Numbered from the stretch's first letter, positions 1 through 9,427 are shown. The stretch is DNA of 64,000 bases from JAHFPN01 sp036559465 (GCA_036559465.1 DATBTC010000063.1:1-64000), one strand, 5' to 3'. Numbers and translations are program-made. Notes: generated from the letters alone by a model not told the origin.

Positions 1-816
1 CGCGCCGGCCGTTCGCGCTTCACGCTGCAGACCTTGCCCGAGAGCGATTTCCCGGATCTCGCCGCCGGCGAGCTACCGCACCGCTTCAAGCTCGCTGCCA
101 AAGACTTCAAGCGCCTGGTGGAGAAGACCCAGTTTGCGATCTCGACCGAAGAGACCCGCTATTACCTGAACGGCATTTATCTCCACGCGGTCGACGAGAA
201 AGGCGCGAAGCTCCGCGCCGTCGCGACCGACGGCCATCGCCTGGCCCAGGTCGAGATCGCCGCGCCCAAGGGCGCCAACGGCATGCCGGGCGTTATCGTG
301 CCGCGCAAAACGGTCGCCGAAGTGCAGCGGCTCTTGGAAGACGCCGGCGACGAGATCGAGATCGAGCTTTCGCCCACCAAAGTTCGCTTCACCCTTGGCA
401 AGACCGTGCTTACGTCAAAGCTCATCGACGGCACCTTCCCGGATTACGCGCGCGTCATCCCGGTCGGCAACGATAAGACGCTGGTCGTCGAAAAGAGCGA
501 GTTCGCCGCTGCAGTAGACCGGGTCTCGACGGTGTCGAGCGAACGCGGGCGGGCGGTGAAGCTCTCCCTCAGCGACGGCAAGCTCACGCTTTCGGTCACC
601 AACCCGGATTCGGGCAGCGCCACCGAGGAACTCGAAGTCGAATACAGCTCCGAAGACCTCGATATCGGCTTCAACAGCCGCTATCTGCTCGACATCACAC
701 AGCAGCTCGAGGGCGAGAAGGCTGAGCTCAAGCTCGCCGATCCCGGCTCGCCCACGCTCTTGCGCGACAAGGAGTCGGCCGGCGCGCTCTATGTGCTGAT
801 GCCGATGCGGGTGTGA
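1..816 (+). CDS. dnaN: DNA polymerase III beta subunit (sliding clamp), 5' partial
   Basis: The beta clamp encircles DNA and tethers the replicative polymerase. The reading frame is open from base 1, so the start lies outside the window. The visible 271 codons cover roughly the last two of the three clamp domains. Recognisable pieces are the segment around DFKRLVEKTQFAISTEETRY, the strand RAVATDGHRLA, and the C-terminal YVLMPMRV, which matches the typical clamp ending. The TGA stop overlaps the GTG start of recF at 813-816, implying translational coupling. The dnaN-recF-gyrB order is the ancestral arrangement, with dnaA expected just upstream. Confidence 0.97.
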   Translation, partial: RAGRSRFTLQTLPESDFPDLAAGELPHRFKLAAKDFKRLVEKTQFAISTEETRYYLNGIYLHAVDEKGAKLRAVATDGHRLAQVEIAAPKGANGMPGVIVPRKTVAEVQRLLEDAGDEIEIELSPTKVRFTLGKTVLTSKLIDGTFPDYARVIPVGNDKTLVVEKSEFAAAVDRVSTVSSERGRAVKLSLSDGKLTLSVTNPDSGSATEELEVEYSSEDLDIGFNSRYLLDITQQLEGEKAELKLADPGSPTLLRDKESAGALYVLMPMRV

Positions 817-1994
817 GCCGCGCCGCGCCGAAGCCCGCCGCCGATTTCCCCACCGCGCGCCGCGCGCGGGTCCTGCGGCTGCGGCTCGAGAATTTCCGCT
901 CCTATCGCCGCGCCGAACTCAAGATCGGCGACGGGCCCGTCGTGCTCTTGGGCGCCAACGGCGCCGGCAAGACCAATCTCCTGGAGGCGATCTCGTTTCT
1001 CGCGCCCGGCCGCGGCCTGCACCGCGCCACGCTCGAAGATGCGGCTTCGAGCGAGGGCGACGGCTCCTGGGCGGTCGCAGCCGAGATCGAGGGCGCCCTC
1101 GGCGCCGCCTCGCTCGGCACCGGGATCGAGCCGCCGGTCGAGGGCGCGCAGCCCATTCGCCGTTGCAAGATCGACCGCGAGCCGGTGGGCTCGGCAGCAG
1201 CCTTCGCCGATCATCTGCGCGTCGTGTGGCTGGTGCCGGAAATGGACGGGCTGTTTCTCGGTCCCGCTTCCGAGCGGCGGCGCTTTCTCGACCGGCTGGT
1301 GCTGGCGATCGATGCCGAGCATGGCAGCCGCGTAGCCGCGCTCGAGCGGGCGCTGCGTTCGCGCAATCGCCTGCTCGAAGAGCCGTTGCCCGATCCGCGC
1401 TGGCTCGATGCGATCGAGCACGAGGTCGCCGAGCTTGCGGTCGCGGTCGCCGCCGCCCGCGCCGAATGCGTGGGCCGGCTGCGCGCCGAGATTGCGGCCT
1501 CGCGTGACCCGACCTCGCTGTTTCCCTCGGCCGAGATCGGCCTCGATGGCTGGATGGAGGTGGCGCTCGCGCACGCTCCCGCGATCGAGATCGAGGACCG
1601 CTATCGCGACAATCTGCGCGAAGCCCGCCCGCGCGACCGCGCCGCCGGCCGCACGCTCGAGGGCCCGCATCTTTCGGATCTGCTGGTGCTGCACGCCGGC
1701 AAGGGAATCGAGGCCGCGCGCGCATCCACCGGCGAGCGCAAGGCCTTGCTCGTGGGCTTGGTGCTCTCGCACGCGCGGCTGGTGACCGCGATGCATGGCC
1801 TTGCGCCTGTGGTGCTGCTTGACGACGTCGCGGCCTTCCTCGACGTGGAGCGGCGCGCGGCACTGTTCGAGGCGCTCGGCTTTCTCGGCGCGCAGGTGTT
1901 CATGACCGGCGTGGATGCGGAGGCTTTTTCATCGCTCGGCACCGGCGCGGAGCGATTTTTGGTGATGCCGGGGAGCATCGATCCGGCCGCCTGA
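813..1994 (+). CDS. recF: DNA replication and repair protein RecF
   Basis: RecF is an SMC-like ATPase that loads RecA at gapped DNA with RecO and RecR. The 393-residue product has the Walker A motif GANGAGKT at about residues 47-54. An ABC-type signature region lies near STGERKALLVGLVLSHA, and a Walker B stretch VVLLDDVAAFLD near residue 335. The GTG start at 813 overlaps the dnaN stop in a GTGA arrangement. The length is normal for alphaproteobacterial RecF. Confidence 0.96.
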   Translation: MSRAAPKPAADFPTARRARVLRLRLENFRSYRRAELKIGDGPVVLLGANGAGKTNLLEAISFLAPGRGLHRATLEDAASSEGDGSWAVAAEIEGALGAASLGTGIEPPVEGAQPIRRCKIDREPVGSAAAFADHLRVVWLVPEMDGLFLGPASERRRFLDRLVLAIDAEHGSRVAALERALRSRNRLLEEPLPDPRWLDAIEHEVAELAVAVAAARAECVGRLRAEIAASRDPTSLFPSAEIGLDGWMEVALAHAPAIEIEDRYRDNLREARPRDRAAGRTLEGPHLSDLLVLHAGKGIEAARASTGERKALLVGLVLSHARLVTAMHGLAPVVLLDDVAAFLDVERRAALFEALGFLGAQVFMTGVDAEAFSSLGTGAERFLVMPGSIDPAA

Positions 1995-2178
1995 AGGGGC
2001 CTGCTCGGGGAGGCGAAAAAGCCCTTTGCGGATCACGCCTTGCAGCGGTTTCGTATCCGAAACGAAGCGCGTGAAATAAGGCCGAATGCGGTAGAATTCG
2101 CACTCAAATCAAGCACCAAAACATTGCTCGTTCGGGCTAAGAATTCGCTCCGATCAGCCAAGCGATTCGAGATCATCC

Positions 2179-4635
2179 ATGGCCAAGCCGGTCCGCAAGG
2201 ACACCGAAAAAGAGACGCCGAAAGCAGCGCCGAAGAAGCCTGTCGAGGCCTACGGCGCGGAGTCGATTCAGGTCCTCAAGGGCCTCGACGCCGTGCGCAA
2301 GCGGCCCGGCATGTATATCGGCGACACCGACGACGGCACGGGCCTGCACCACATGGTCTACGAGGTCGTCGACAACGCCATCGACGAAGCGCTCGCCGAT
2401 TACGCCACCCTCGTTGACGTTGCGCTCAATGCCGACGGCTCCGTCACCGTCATCGACGACGGACGTGGCATCCCGACTGACCTGCACAAGGAAGAGGGCG
2501 TCTCGGCCGCTGAAGTGATCATGACGCGGTTGCACGCCGGCGGAAAATTCGACCAGAATTCCTACAAGGTCTCCGGCGGTCTGCACGGCGTCGGCGTCTC
2601 CGTGGTCAACGCGCTTTCGAGCAAGCTCGAGCTTACGATCTGGCGCGGCGACAAAGAATATTTCATGCGCTTTCACGACGGTGAGCCGGAGAAACCGCTG
2701 AAGATGGTGGGCGACGCCAAGGGCAAGCGCGGCACCCGCGTCACTTTCTGGCCTAGCCACAAGGTCTTCACCAAGACCGAATTCGATTTCGCGACGCTCG
2801 AGCACCGGCTGCGCGAGCTCGCGTTCCTGAATTCCGGCGTCAGGGTGACGCTCAGTGATTTGCGCGGGCCCGAGCCGCGCGTCGAGGAAATGCTTTACGA
2901 CGGCGGCGTCGAGGAATTCGTGCGTTTTCTCGACAGAAACAAGAAGCAGCTCATTTCCAAGCCGCTGCTGATCAAGGGCGAGCGCGAGAAAATCATCGTC
3001 GAGGCGGCGCTGTCGTGGAACGACAGCTACCACGAGACTGTGCTCTGCTTCACCAACAACATCCCGCAGCGCGACCGCGGCACCCACTACACCGGCTTTG
3101 CCGCCGCGCTCACTCGTCAAGTGATCGGCTATGCCGAGAAGGCCGGCCTCTCCAAGAAGGAAAAGGTCGATCTCTCCGGCGAGGATTGCCGCGAGGGCCT
3201 AACTGCGGTGCTTTCGATCAAGGTCCCCGATCCGAAATTCTCGAGCCAAACCAAGGACAAGCTGGTCTCCTCCGAAGTGCGTCCGGTGGTCGAGGCAGTG
3301 GTCAACGATGCGCTCGCCGCCTGGTTCGAGGAGCATCCGGCCGCAGCCAAATCCGTCGTCTCCAAGGTCGTGGAGGCCGCTGCCGCCCGCGAGGCCGCGC
3401 GCAAGGCGCGCGATCTCACGCGCCGCAAGGGCGCGCTCGATTTCGCTTCGTTGCCCGGCAAGCTCGCCGACTGCCAGGAGCGCGATCCCGCCAAGTCCGA
3501 GCTATTCATCGTCGAGGGCGATTCGGCCGGCGGCTCGGCCAAGCAGGCGCGCGACCGCGCGTTCCAGGCGGTATTGCCGCTGCGCGGCAAGATCCTGAAC
3601 GTCGAGCGCGTGCGGGTCGACAAGATGCTCGGCTCGCAGGAAATCGGCACGCTGATCACCGCGCTCGGCACCGGTATCCGCGAGGATTTCGATCTTTCGA
3701 AATTGCGCTACCACAAGATCATCATCATGACCGACGCCGACGTGGACGGCTCGCACATCCGCACCCTGCTGCTCACCTTTTTCTATCGGCAGATGATGAG
3801 CCTGATCGAGGGCGGGCATCTCTTCATCGCCCAGCCGCCGCTCTACAAGGTCACCCGCGGCAAGTCCGAGCAGTATCTGAAGGACGAGCGCGCGCTCGAC
3901 GATTATCTCATGACCGCCGGCCTGGAGGAGGCGGTGCTGAAGCTCGCCAATGGCTCCGAGCGGGCGGGCCGCGATCTGGCTGCGATCCTGGAAGAGGCGC
4001 GCAACGCCCGCACGGTGCTGCGCGGCTTGCATCCGCGCTATGACCGCTCGGTCGTCGAGCAGATCGCGATCGCCGGCGCGCTTTCCACAGAGATACTCTC
4101 CGATCCGAAAAAGGCCGAGGCCGCAGCCGCTTATGTCGCGAGGCGCCTCGATGCGCTGTCCGACGAGACCGAGCGCGGCTGGGTCGGCGCGAGCGACGCG
4201 GAGGGTTTCAAGTTTATTCGCACCGTGCGCGGCGTGCGCGAGGTCGCCGTGGTCGATCAGGCCTTCCTCAGCTCGGCCGACGCGCGCAAGCTCGACGGCA
4301 TGGCCGTGCACTTGCAGGAAATCTACGCCAAGCCCGCCAAGCTGATGCGCAAGGGCGAGGAGACGGCGGTCTATGGCCCGGTCGGCCTGTTCGAGGGCGT
4401 CACCGGCACCGGCCGCAAGGGCCTCGCGCTCCAGCGCTACAAGGGCTTGGGCGAGATGAACCCGGAGCAGCTCTGGGAGACTACGCTCGACGTCAACGCG
4501 CGCTCGCTGATGAAGGTGACGATCAAGGAGGTCGACGAGGCCAATAACCTGTTCGGCGACCTGATGGGCGACGACGTGGAGCCGCGGCGCAATTTCATCG
4601 AGAAGAACGCGCTCTCGGCGAGCGTGGACGTCTAG
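2179..4635 (+). CDS. gyrB: DNA gyrase subunit B
   Basis: This is the ATPase subunit of gyrase, which with GyrA introduces negative supercoils. The 818-residue protein has the GHKL ATPase region (KRPGMYIGDT, then VVDNAIDEALA, near residues 43-70). The TOPRIM motif EGDSAGG lies near 446, the metal-binding DADVDGSHIRT near 518, and the conserved C-terminal QRYKGLGEMNPEQLW near 752. The ATG at 2179 is preceded by 184 non-coding bases after recF, so gyrB probably has its own promoter there; I could not fix its elements. About 25 hydrophilic residues precede the ATPase domain. Confidence 0.98.
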   Translation: MAKPVRKDTEKETPKAAPKKPVEAYGAESIQVLKGLDAVRKRPGMYIGDTDDGTGLHHMVYEVVDNAIDEALADYATLVDVALNADGSVTVIDDGRGIPTDLHKEEGVSAAEVIMTRLHAGGKFDQNSYKVSGGLHGVGVSVVNALSSKLELTIWRGDKEYFMRFHDGEPEKPLKMVGDAKGKRGTRVTFWPSHKVFTKTEFDFATLEHRLRELAFLNSGVRVTLSDLRGPEPRVEEMLYDGGVEEFVRFLDRNKKQLISKPLLIKGEREKIIVEAALSWNDSYHETVLCFTNNIPQRDRGTHYTGFAAALTRQVIGYAEKAGLSKKEKVDLSGEDCREGLTAVLSIKVPDPKFSSQTKDKLVSSEVRPVVEAVVNDALAAWFEEHPAAAKSVVSKVVEAAAAREAARKARDLTRRKGALDFASLPGKLADCQERDPAKSELFIVEGDSAGGSAKQARDRAFQAVLPLRGKILNVERVRVDKMLGSQEIGTLITALGTGIREDFDLSKLRYHKIIIMTDADVDGSHIRTLLLTFFYRQMMSLIEGGHLFIAQPPLYKVTRGKSEQYLKDERALDDYLMTAGLEEAVLKLANGSERAGRDLAAILEEARNARTVLRGLHPRYDRSVVEQIAIAGALSTEILSDPKKAEAAAAYVARRLDALSDETERGWVGASDAEGFKFIRTVRGVREVAVVDQAFLSSADARKLDGMAVHLQEIYAKPAKLMRKGEETAVYGPVGLFEGVTGTGRKGLALQRYKGLGEMNPEQLWETTLDVNARSLMKVTIKEVDEANNLFGDLMGDDVEPRRNFIEKNALSASVDV

Positions 4636-4644
4636 GCGCGCACA

Positions 4645-5088
4645 TTGAACGACCAAGACGAAAATCTGCAGCGCCGTCTATTGGGCACCTGGAAGCTCGT
4701 TTCCGCGGTGCGCGAAGAAATCCCCTCCGGCCGCAAGACCGATTTCTTCGGGCCCGATCCGGTCGGCTACCTCACCTACAGTCCGGAAGGGCGCATGTTC
4801 GCGCTCATCGTACGCGGCGACCGCAAGCGCCCTAAGGGCGCGGTTGCGGCGCCCTCGGAGATCGAGGCGCTGTTCAAGAGCGCCGTGAGCTACACGGGGA
4901 AATTCACCGTCGAGGGCAACGAGGTCATTCATTACGTTGACGCGTCGATGAACGAGGCCTGGACCGGCACCGTGCAGCGCCGCACCGCGGCTTTCGAGAA
5001 TGGGCGTCTCGCACTCTCGACGCCGCCGTCGCCCGATCCGCTCGATGGCCTGCACAGCGTCCGCACCATGACCTGGGAGCGGGCCTAG
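4645..5088 (+). CDS. Lipocalin-like domain protein
   Basis: This is a small 147-residue protein beginning at a TTG codon nine bases after the gyrB stop. It opens with LLGTWKLVSAVRE and continues with GYLTYSPEGRMFALIVRGDRKRP, the pattern of the bacterial lipocalin-like domain, a one-domain beta barrel of largely unknown ligand. No signal peptide is visible, so it is probably cytoplasmic. Its TAG stop (5086-5088) overlaps the stop of the convergent oxidoreductase gene. The biochemical role is unknown; family membership is inferred from the pattern only. Confidence 0.75.
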   Translation: MNDQDENLQRRLLGTWKLVSAVREEIPSGRKTDFFGPDPVGYLTYSPEGRMFALIVRGDRKRPKGAVAAPSEIEALFKSAVSYTGKFTVEGNEVIHYVDASMNEAWTGTVQRRTAAFENGRLALSTPPSPDPLDGLHSVRTMTWERA

Positions 5089-6083
5089 GGCACGAGCAGC
5101 AGCGAGCCGGTCGATTTCCGCGCTTCAAGGTCGCGATGCGCCTCGGCCGCGTCCTTCAATGCGTAAGTCTTGCCGATCTCGACCTTGAGCACGCCTTTTA
5201 TCACAAGCTCGAACAGCTCGACCGCCGCTGTGCGCATGGTCTCCGCGTCGCGGATATAAGTGCTCAGGCCCGGCCGGCTCACGGACAATGAGCGCTTGGC
5301 GAGCAACAGAAGATCGAGCGGCGGCACATGCCCGGAAGCATTGCCGTAGTTCACCGCCATCCCGAATGGCTGGATGCATTCGAGCGAGGCCTGGAACGTA
5401 TCCTTGCCGACGCCGTCGAACACCGCCGCAACGCCTTGCGGCGCGAGCTGCTTCACCGCGGCGACGAAATCCGTCTCGCGATAGAAAATCGTATGGTCGC
5501 AGCCATGCGCCTTGGCGACCCGCGCCTTTTCCGCCGAGCCCACCGTGCCGATCACCCTGGCGCCGAGATGCTTGGCCCATTGGCAGAGGATCAAGCCGAC
5601 GCCGCTCGCGGCGGTGTGGATCAGGATGGTGTCGCCGGGCTTGGGTTTGAAGACGCGGTTGATGATGAGCGATGCCGTGAAACCCTTGACCATCAGCGCC
5701 GCCGCTTGCCGGTCGGAGACACCGTCCGGAAGCGCAATCAGCCGCTCCACCGGAACATTGCGTGCCTCTGCGTAAGCGCCGCTTGCTTGAAAAAACTCGC
5801 CCTTCATTCCGGCATAAACGATCCGGTCACCGGGCTTGAACCCGCCGGCGCCCGCTCCGACGCTCTCGATGACGCCGGCCGCCTCGTTGCCGAGGATGAT
5901 CGGGAATTCCTGCGGCTTGGCCAGATAAAAGCCGCCGCGCCGCACATTGACGTCGGAATAATTGATCCCGATCGCGCTATGGCGGATGCGCGCCTCGCCG
6001 GCGGCGAGCGGCGAAAGCTCGATCTCTTCCCAACGCATCACCTCGGGCCCGCCATTGGCGTGGATGCGGATGGCGTGCGTCAT
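5085..6083 (-). CDS. NADPH:quinone oxidoreductase, zinc-independent MDR family
   Basis: This 332-residue medium-chain dehydrogenase/reductase probably reduces quinones or enones with NADPH. The N-terminal GroES-like domain begins MTHAIRIHANGGPEVM and contains YSDVNVRRGGFY. The Rossmann domain carries HTAASGVGLILCQWAKHLGA (near 145-165), the AAxGVG nucleotide-binding pattern of quinone oxidoreductases. The catalytic zinc ligands of alcohol dehydrogenases are absent. The start is the ATG at 6083, 11 bases after the stop of the upstream hydrolase gene, so the two are probably co-transcribed. The true substrate cannot be read from the sequence. Confidence 0.88.
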   Translation of the reverse strand: MTHAIRIHANGGPEVMRWEEIELSPLAAGEARIRHSAIGINYSDVNVRRGGFYLAKPQEFPIILGNEAAGVIESVGAGAGGFKPGDRIVYAGMKGEFFQASGAYAEARNVPVERLIALPDGVSDRQAAALMVKGFTASLIINRVFKPKPGDTILIHTAASGVGLILCQWAKHLGARVIGTVGSAEKARVAKAHGCDHTIFYRETDFVAAVKQLAPQGVAAVFDGVGKDTFQASLECIQPFGMAVNYGNASGHVPPLDLLLLAKRSLSVSRPGLSTYIRDAETMRTAAVELFELVIKGVLKVEIGKTYALKDAAEAHRDLEARKSTGSLLLVP

Positions 6084-6094
6084 CGGTCCGTCCG

Positions 6095-6736
6095 TCAGCC
6101 TTGCAGGAACTGGTTGATGCGCCGTTCCTTGCCGATCGTTGAAGCTGGGCCATGGCCGGGCAGGATCGCGAACTCGTCGCCGAGCGGCAGCAACCTCGTC
6201 TTGATCCCGGAGATCAGCAGCGCGTGATCGCCATAGGGCATGTCGGTGCGTCCCACCGAGCCCGCAAACAGCGTGTCGCCGACCAGGGCGAGCTTTGACG
6301 GCGCATGCACGAATACCACGTGCCCCGGCGTATGGCCGGGCACCTGCAGCACGTCGAGCATAAGCCCGCCGAACTCGACCGTGTCGCCTTGCTTGAGCCA
6401 GCGTCCAGGCGTGACCGGCCGCGCGTCGGCCATGCCGAATTTCGGGCCGCTCTCGGCCAAACGATCGAGCAGAAAGCGATCCGCCTCGTGCGGGCCCTCG
6501 ACCGGGATCGAAAGCGATTCCGATAGCTCCGCCGCACCGCCAGCATGGTCGATATGGCCGTGGGTGAGAAAGATTTTCTCCGGCTTGACCTTCAGCTCGT
6601 CGATGGCGGCCCGGATGCGGGCGACCTCGCCGCCCGGGTCCACGATTGCCGCCCGCCCGGTCGCCTCGGCGACCAGTATCGAGCAATTCTGCGCGAACGG
6701 GGTGACGGGCAGGATCGCGACCTTGATTGCAGGCAT
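6095..6736 (-). CDS. Metallo-beta-lactamase-fold hydrolase (glyoxalase II-like)
   Basis: This 213-residue protein has the binuclear metal motif HGHIDH (near residues 59-64), then PGHTPGHVVF, GDTLFAGSVGR and a final GHGPAS. These supply all histidine and aspartate ligands of the glyoxalase II/YcbL branch. It probably hydrolyses a thioester such as S-lactoylglutathione or a related glutathione conjugate. It lacks the C-terminal helical domain of classical GloB, so a YcbL-like activity is more likely. It lies directly upstream of the quinone oxidoreductase, suggesting a small detoxification operon. Confidence 0.87.
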   Translation of the reverse strand: MPAIKVAILPVTPFAQNCSILVAEATGRAAIVDPGGEVARIRAAIDELKVKPEKIFLTHGHIDHAGGAAELSESLSIPVEGPHEADRFLLDRLAESGPKFGMADARPVTPGRWLKQGDTVEFGGLMLDVLQVPGHTPGHVVFVHAPSKLALVGDTLFAGSVGRTDMPYGDHALLISGIKTRLLPLGDEFAILPGHGPASTIGKERRINQFLQG

Positions 6737-6852
6737 GGACCTCTCGCGGCTTTGTGCATCCTGCTAGCGGTCCGGCACGGCCTGCGCAATCGCCGAGCCG
6801 AGCCTTTCTCCTGCGCCCGGGACTTGGTCTAAGGTGGGGGCAGGTGCATGCG

Positions 6853-7647
6853 ATGAGTCTCTCCGCCGAAGAGCTAGAGCGCTATGCCCGCCACATCGTG
6901 CTGCGCGAGGTGGGCGGGCCGGGCCAGCAACGCTTGAAATCCGCGCGCGTGCTGGTGGTAGGCGCAGGCGGTATTGGCTCGCCGGCGTTGCTTTATCTTG
7001 CCGCCGCCGGTGTCGGCACGCTCGGTGTCGTCGATGACGACAAGGTTTCGCTGTCCAATCTGCAGCGCCAGGTCATCCACGCGACATCCGACGTCGGCCG
7101 GCCCAAGACCGAAAGCGCCGGTGCGGCCATCCGCCGCCTCAATCCGCACGTGGCCGTCGAGCCGCACGCGGTGCGGCTGGAGGCGGGCAACGCGCTCGCG
7201 CTGATCTCGGCCTATGACGTGGTGCTCGACGGCTCGGACAATTTCGCCACCCGCTATCTGGTTTCCGACGCGTGCTTTTTCGCCAAGCGCCCGCTGGTGA
7301 CCGCCGCACTCGGCACCTTCGATGCGACGCTGACCACGATCCGCGCCCACGAGACCGGCGCCGACGGCAAGCCGAATCCGACCTATCGCTGCCTGTTCCC
7401 TGAGCCGCCGCCGCCGGGCACGGTGCCGGCCTGCGCCGAAGCCGGAATCCTGGGGGCGCTCGCAGGCGTCGCCGGGAGTCTTGCGGCGCTCGAGGCGATC
7501 CGCGCGATCGTCGGCTTCGGTGAGGGTCTTGTCGGCAAGCTCTTGATGATCGACGCGCGTTCCATGCGCTTCGAGACGCTCAGCTATGGCTGGGACGAGA
7601 ACAATCCACTTTCAGGGAAGAAGCCGGCGATAAAGCCACCGTCTTGA
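6853..7647 (+). CDS. moeB: HesA/MoeB/ThiF family adenylyltransferase
   Basis: This E1-like enzyme adenylates the C-terminal glycine of a sulfur-carrier protein (MoaD or ThiS). The 264-residue product starts at ATG 6853. It has the ATP-binding loop GAGGIGSPALLYLAAAGVG (near 38-56), DDDKVSLSNLQRQ with the conserved acidic/Arg signature, and DGSDNFATRYLVSDAC around 125. It then has PACAEAGILG with the conserved cysteine. No CxxC zinc pairs and no rhodanese domain are visible, so it is the short form. MoeB and ThiF cannot be separated with certainty here because no moaD or thiS neighbour is present. Confidence 0.88.
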   Translation: MSLSAEELERYARHIVLREVGGPGQQRLKSARVLVVGAGGIGSPALLYLAAAGVGTLGVVDDDKVSLSNLQRQVIHATSDVGRPKTESAGAAIRRLNPHVAVEPHAVRLEAGNALALISAYDVVLDGSDNFATRYLVSDACFFAKRPLVTAALGTFDATLTTIRAHETGADGKPNPTYRCLFPEPPPPGTVPACAEAGILGALAGVAGSLAALEAIRAIVGFGEGLVGKLLMIDARSMRFETLSYGWDENNPLSGKKPAIKPPS

Positions 7648-7656
7648 GGTGCTCAA

Positions 7657-8661
7657 TTAAAGCGTCGCCGGCAGAACTCTATCCGGCGGGCGGTGCCCAT
7701 CCATGAAGGTCTTGATGTTGACGATGACCTTCTCGCCCATGTCGACGCGTCCCTCGATCGTCGAAGAAGCCATGTGCGGCAACAGCACGACCTTGTTTTG
7801 ACGCGCGAGCTTGACGAGCTTGGGGCTCACTGCCGGCTCGTGCTCGTAGACGTCGAGCCCTGCGCCGCCGAGTTCGCCGGCTTCGACCATGCGCACCAGC
7901 GCGTTCTCGTCGATCACCTCGCCGCGTGCGGTATTCACGACATAAGCCTCGGGCCGCATCAACTTCAGCCGTCGCGCCGAGAGCAAGTGGTACGTCGCCG
8001 GCGTATGCGGGCAATTGACCGAGACGATGTCCATGCGCGCCAGCATCTGGTCGAGGCTTTCCCAATAGGTCGCCTCGAGCGCTTCCTCGATCTCGGGCGC
8101 CACGCGACGGCGGTTGTGATAATGGATCTGCAATCCGAACGCCTTGGCGCGCCTGGCGACCGCGGCGCCGATGCGGCCCATGCCGATGATGCCGAGCCGC
8201 TTGCCGCCCATGCGGTGTCCGAGCATCCAGGTCGGCGTCCATCCGCCCCATTCCTTGTCGCTCGTGAGCACGCTGGCGCCCTCGGCGAGCCGGCGCGGCA
8301 CGGCGAGAATCAGCGCCATGGTCATGTCGGCGACGTCCTCGGTGAGTACGCCCGGCGTATTGGTCACGGTGATACCGCGCGTGAGCGCGGTAGCGACGTC
8401 GATATGATCCACGCCGTTGCCGAAATTCGCGATCAGCCGCAGATTTTCGCCGGCCTGGGAGAGCACGGCCGTGTCGATGCGATCTGTGATCGTGGGCACC
8501 AGCACGTCGGCGGATTTCGCCGCGGCCACGAGCTCGGCCTGGCTCATCGGCCGGTCGTCCACGTTGAGGCGCGCATCGAACAACTCGCGCATCCGCGTCT
8601 CGACCCGCTCCGGCAGGCGCCGCGTGACCACGACGAGCGGCTTTTTCTTCGAAGTCGGCAT
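7657..8661 (-). CDS. D-2-hydroxyacid dehydrogenase (glyoxylate/hydroxypyruvate reductase type)
   Basis: This is a 334-residue NAD(P)-dependent dehydrogenase. The cofactor loop is LGIIGMGRIGAAVARRAKAF (near 154-173). The substrate-side motif is NFGNGVDHIDV (near 80). Catalytic residues sit in NTARGEVIDE (Arg), DVYEHEP (Glu) and LLPHMASST (His). HYHNRR after the Rossmann loop suggests a preference for NADPH. The family reduces glyoxylate, hydroxypyruvate or similar 2-keto acids; the exact substrate is inferred. It converges on the MoeB-like gene with a 9-base gap. Confidence 0.9.
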   Translation of the reverse strand: MPTSKKKPLVVVTRRLPERVETRMRELFDARLNVDDRPMSQAELVAAAKSADVLVPTITDRIDTAVLSQAGENLRLIANFGNGVDHIDVATALTRGITVTNTPGVLTEDVADMTMALILAVPRRLAEGASVLTSDKEWGGWTPTWMLGHRMGGKRLGIIGMGRIGAAVARRAKAFGLQIHYHNRRRVAPEIEEALEATYWESLDQMLARMDIVSVNCPHTPATYHLLSARRLKLMRPEAYVVNTARGEVIDENALVRMVEAGELGGAGLDVYEHEPAVSPKLVKLARQNKVVLLPHMASSTIEGRVDMGEKVIVNIKTFMDGHRPPDRVLPATL

Positions 8662-8822
8662 CGTCCTGCGGTGACCTTCCGTTAACCGGGCACTGGCTTT
8701 CTCTCTAGCAGACGGGGTTGCCCGAACAAGACCGGCACCATCGAGCGCGCTCTTGACAGGGGCCGGGGCCGCCGGCCTTCCTGCGGGGCGGGGGAATCAA
8801 ACGGCGAGGGGACGGCGGATCG

Positions 8823-9356
8823 ATGGTAATTCGCACGCACATTGATTGGCCGCAAATTGCGGGGGCGCTCCTGCTGCTCGTATTTTTTGCGGCGCCGACC
8901 GGCGTGTTGGGCCAGACCGCGGGGACCGCGAGCGGCTTGCCGGTTCCGCGCTACGTCAGCCTCAAGGTCGACAAGGTCAATGTGCGCAAAGGGCCCTCGC
9001 GCGAGCACGAGGTGAACTGGGTCTTCACCCGCGCCGGGTTGCCGGTGGAAGTCACCGCCGAGTTCGAGAACTGGCGGCGCATCCGCGACGCCGAGGGCTC
9101 CGAGGGCTGGGTCTTCCACTCCATGCTTTCGGGCCGCCGCACCGCGCTGATCTCGCCCTGGTCGAAGAGCCAGACTTTTACGCTGCACGAGCGGCCGGAC
9201 CTTGCAGCGCCGGTCTCCGCGCAATTGCGGCCGGGAGTCTTGGGCACGGTCCGGGGCTGTAACGGCCGCTGGTGCCGCATTTTCGGCGATGGCTTCGACG
9301 GCTTCATCGAGCAGGAACGGCTCTGGGGCGTCTATCCCAACGAAGCGGTGCAATAA
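8823..9356 (+). CDS. Exported SH3-domain protein
   Basis: The 177-residue protein begins with a hydrophobic stretch (residues about 8-28, IAGALLLLVFFAAPTGVLG) that looks like a signal peptide, so it is probably periplasmic. Two bacterial SH3 (SH3_4-type) repeats follow: one around YVSLKVDKVNVRKGPSREH and one ending in CRIFGDGFDGFIEQERLWG. Such domains usually bind cell-wall peptides. It is transcribed away from the hydroxyacid dehydrogenase gene and has its own upstream region of about 160 bases. Function beyond wall association is unknown. Confidence 0.82.
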   Translation: MVIRTHIDWPQIAGALLLLVFFAAPTGVLGQTAGTASGLPVPRYVSLKVDKVNVRKGPSREHEVNWVFTRAGLPVEVTAEFENWRRIRDAEGSEGWVFHSMLSGRRTALISPWSKSQTFTLHERPDLAAPVSAQLRPGVLGTVRGCNGRWCRIFGDGFDGFIEQERLWGVYPNEAVQ

Positions 9357-9378
9357 CCTTAGCCACTAAAAAGCAAAA

Positions 9379-9399
9379 TGGCCGGGACGAACCCGGCCA
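9379..9399 (-). terminator. Rho-independent terminator of irr
   Basis: An 8-bp perfect stem, TGGCCGGG/CCCGGCCA, with a 5-base loop is followed on the minus strand by a T-rich run (ATTTTGCTTTTT). It lies about 30 bases past the irr stop. On the plus strand no T-tract follows, so it mainly serves irr rather than the SH3 gene. Confidence 0.8.
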
Positions 9400-9427
9400 C
9401 GGATCGATCCGCTGCGTGTCTTCGCAG

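Noticed and set aside
1995..2178. Possible replication origin near recF/gyrB
   Set aside because: No cluster of DnaA boxes is visible; the region more likely holds the gyrB promoter.
5085..6686. A single 533-residue oxidoreductase
   Set aside because: The extra N-terminal 201 residues are an out-of-frame reading of the upstream metallo-beta-lactamase gene; the oxidoreductase starts at MTHAIRI (6083).
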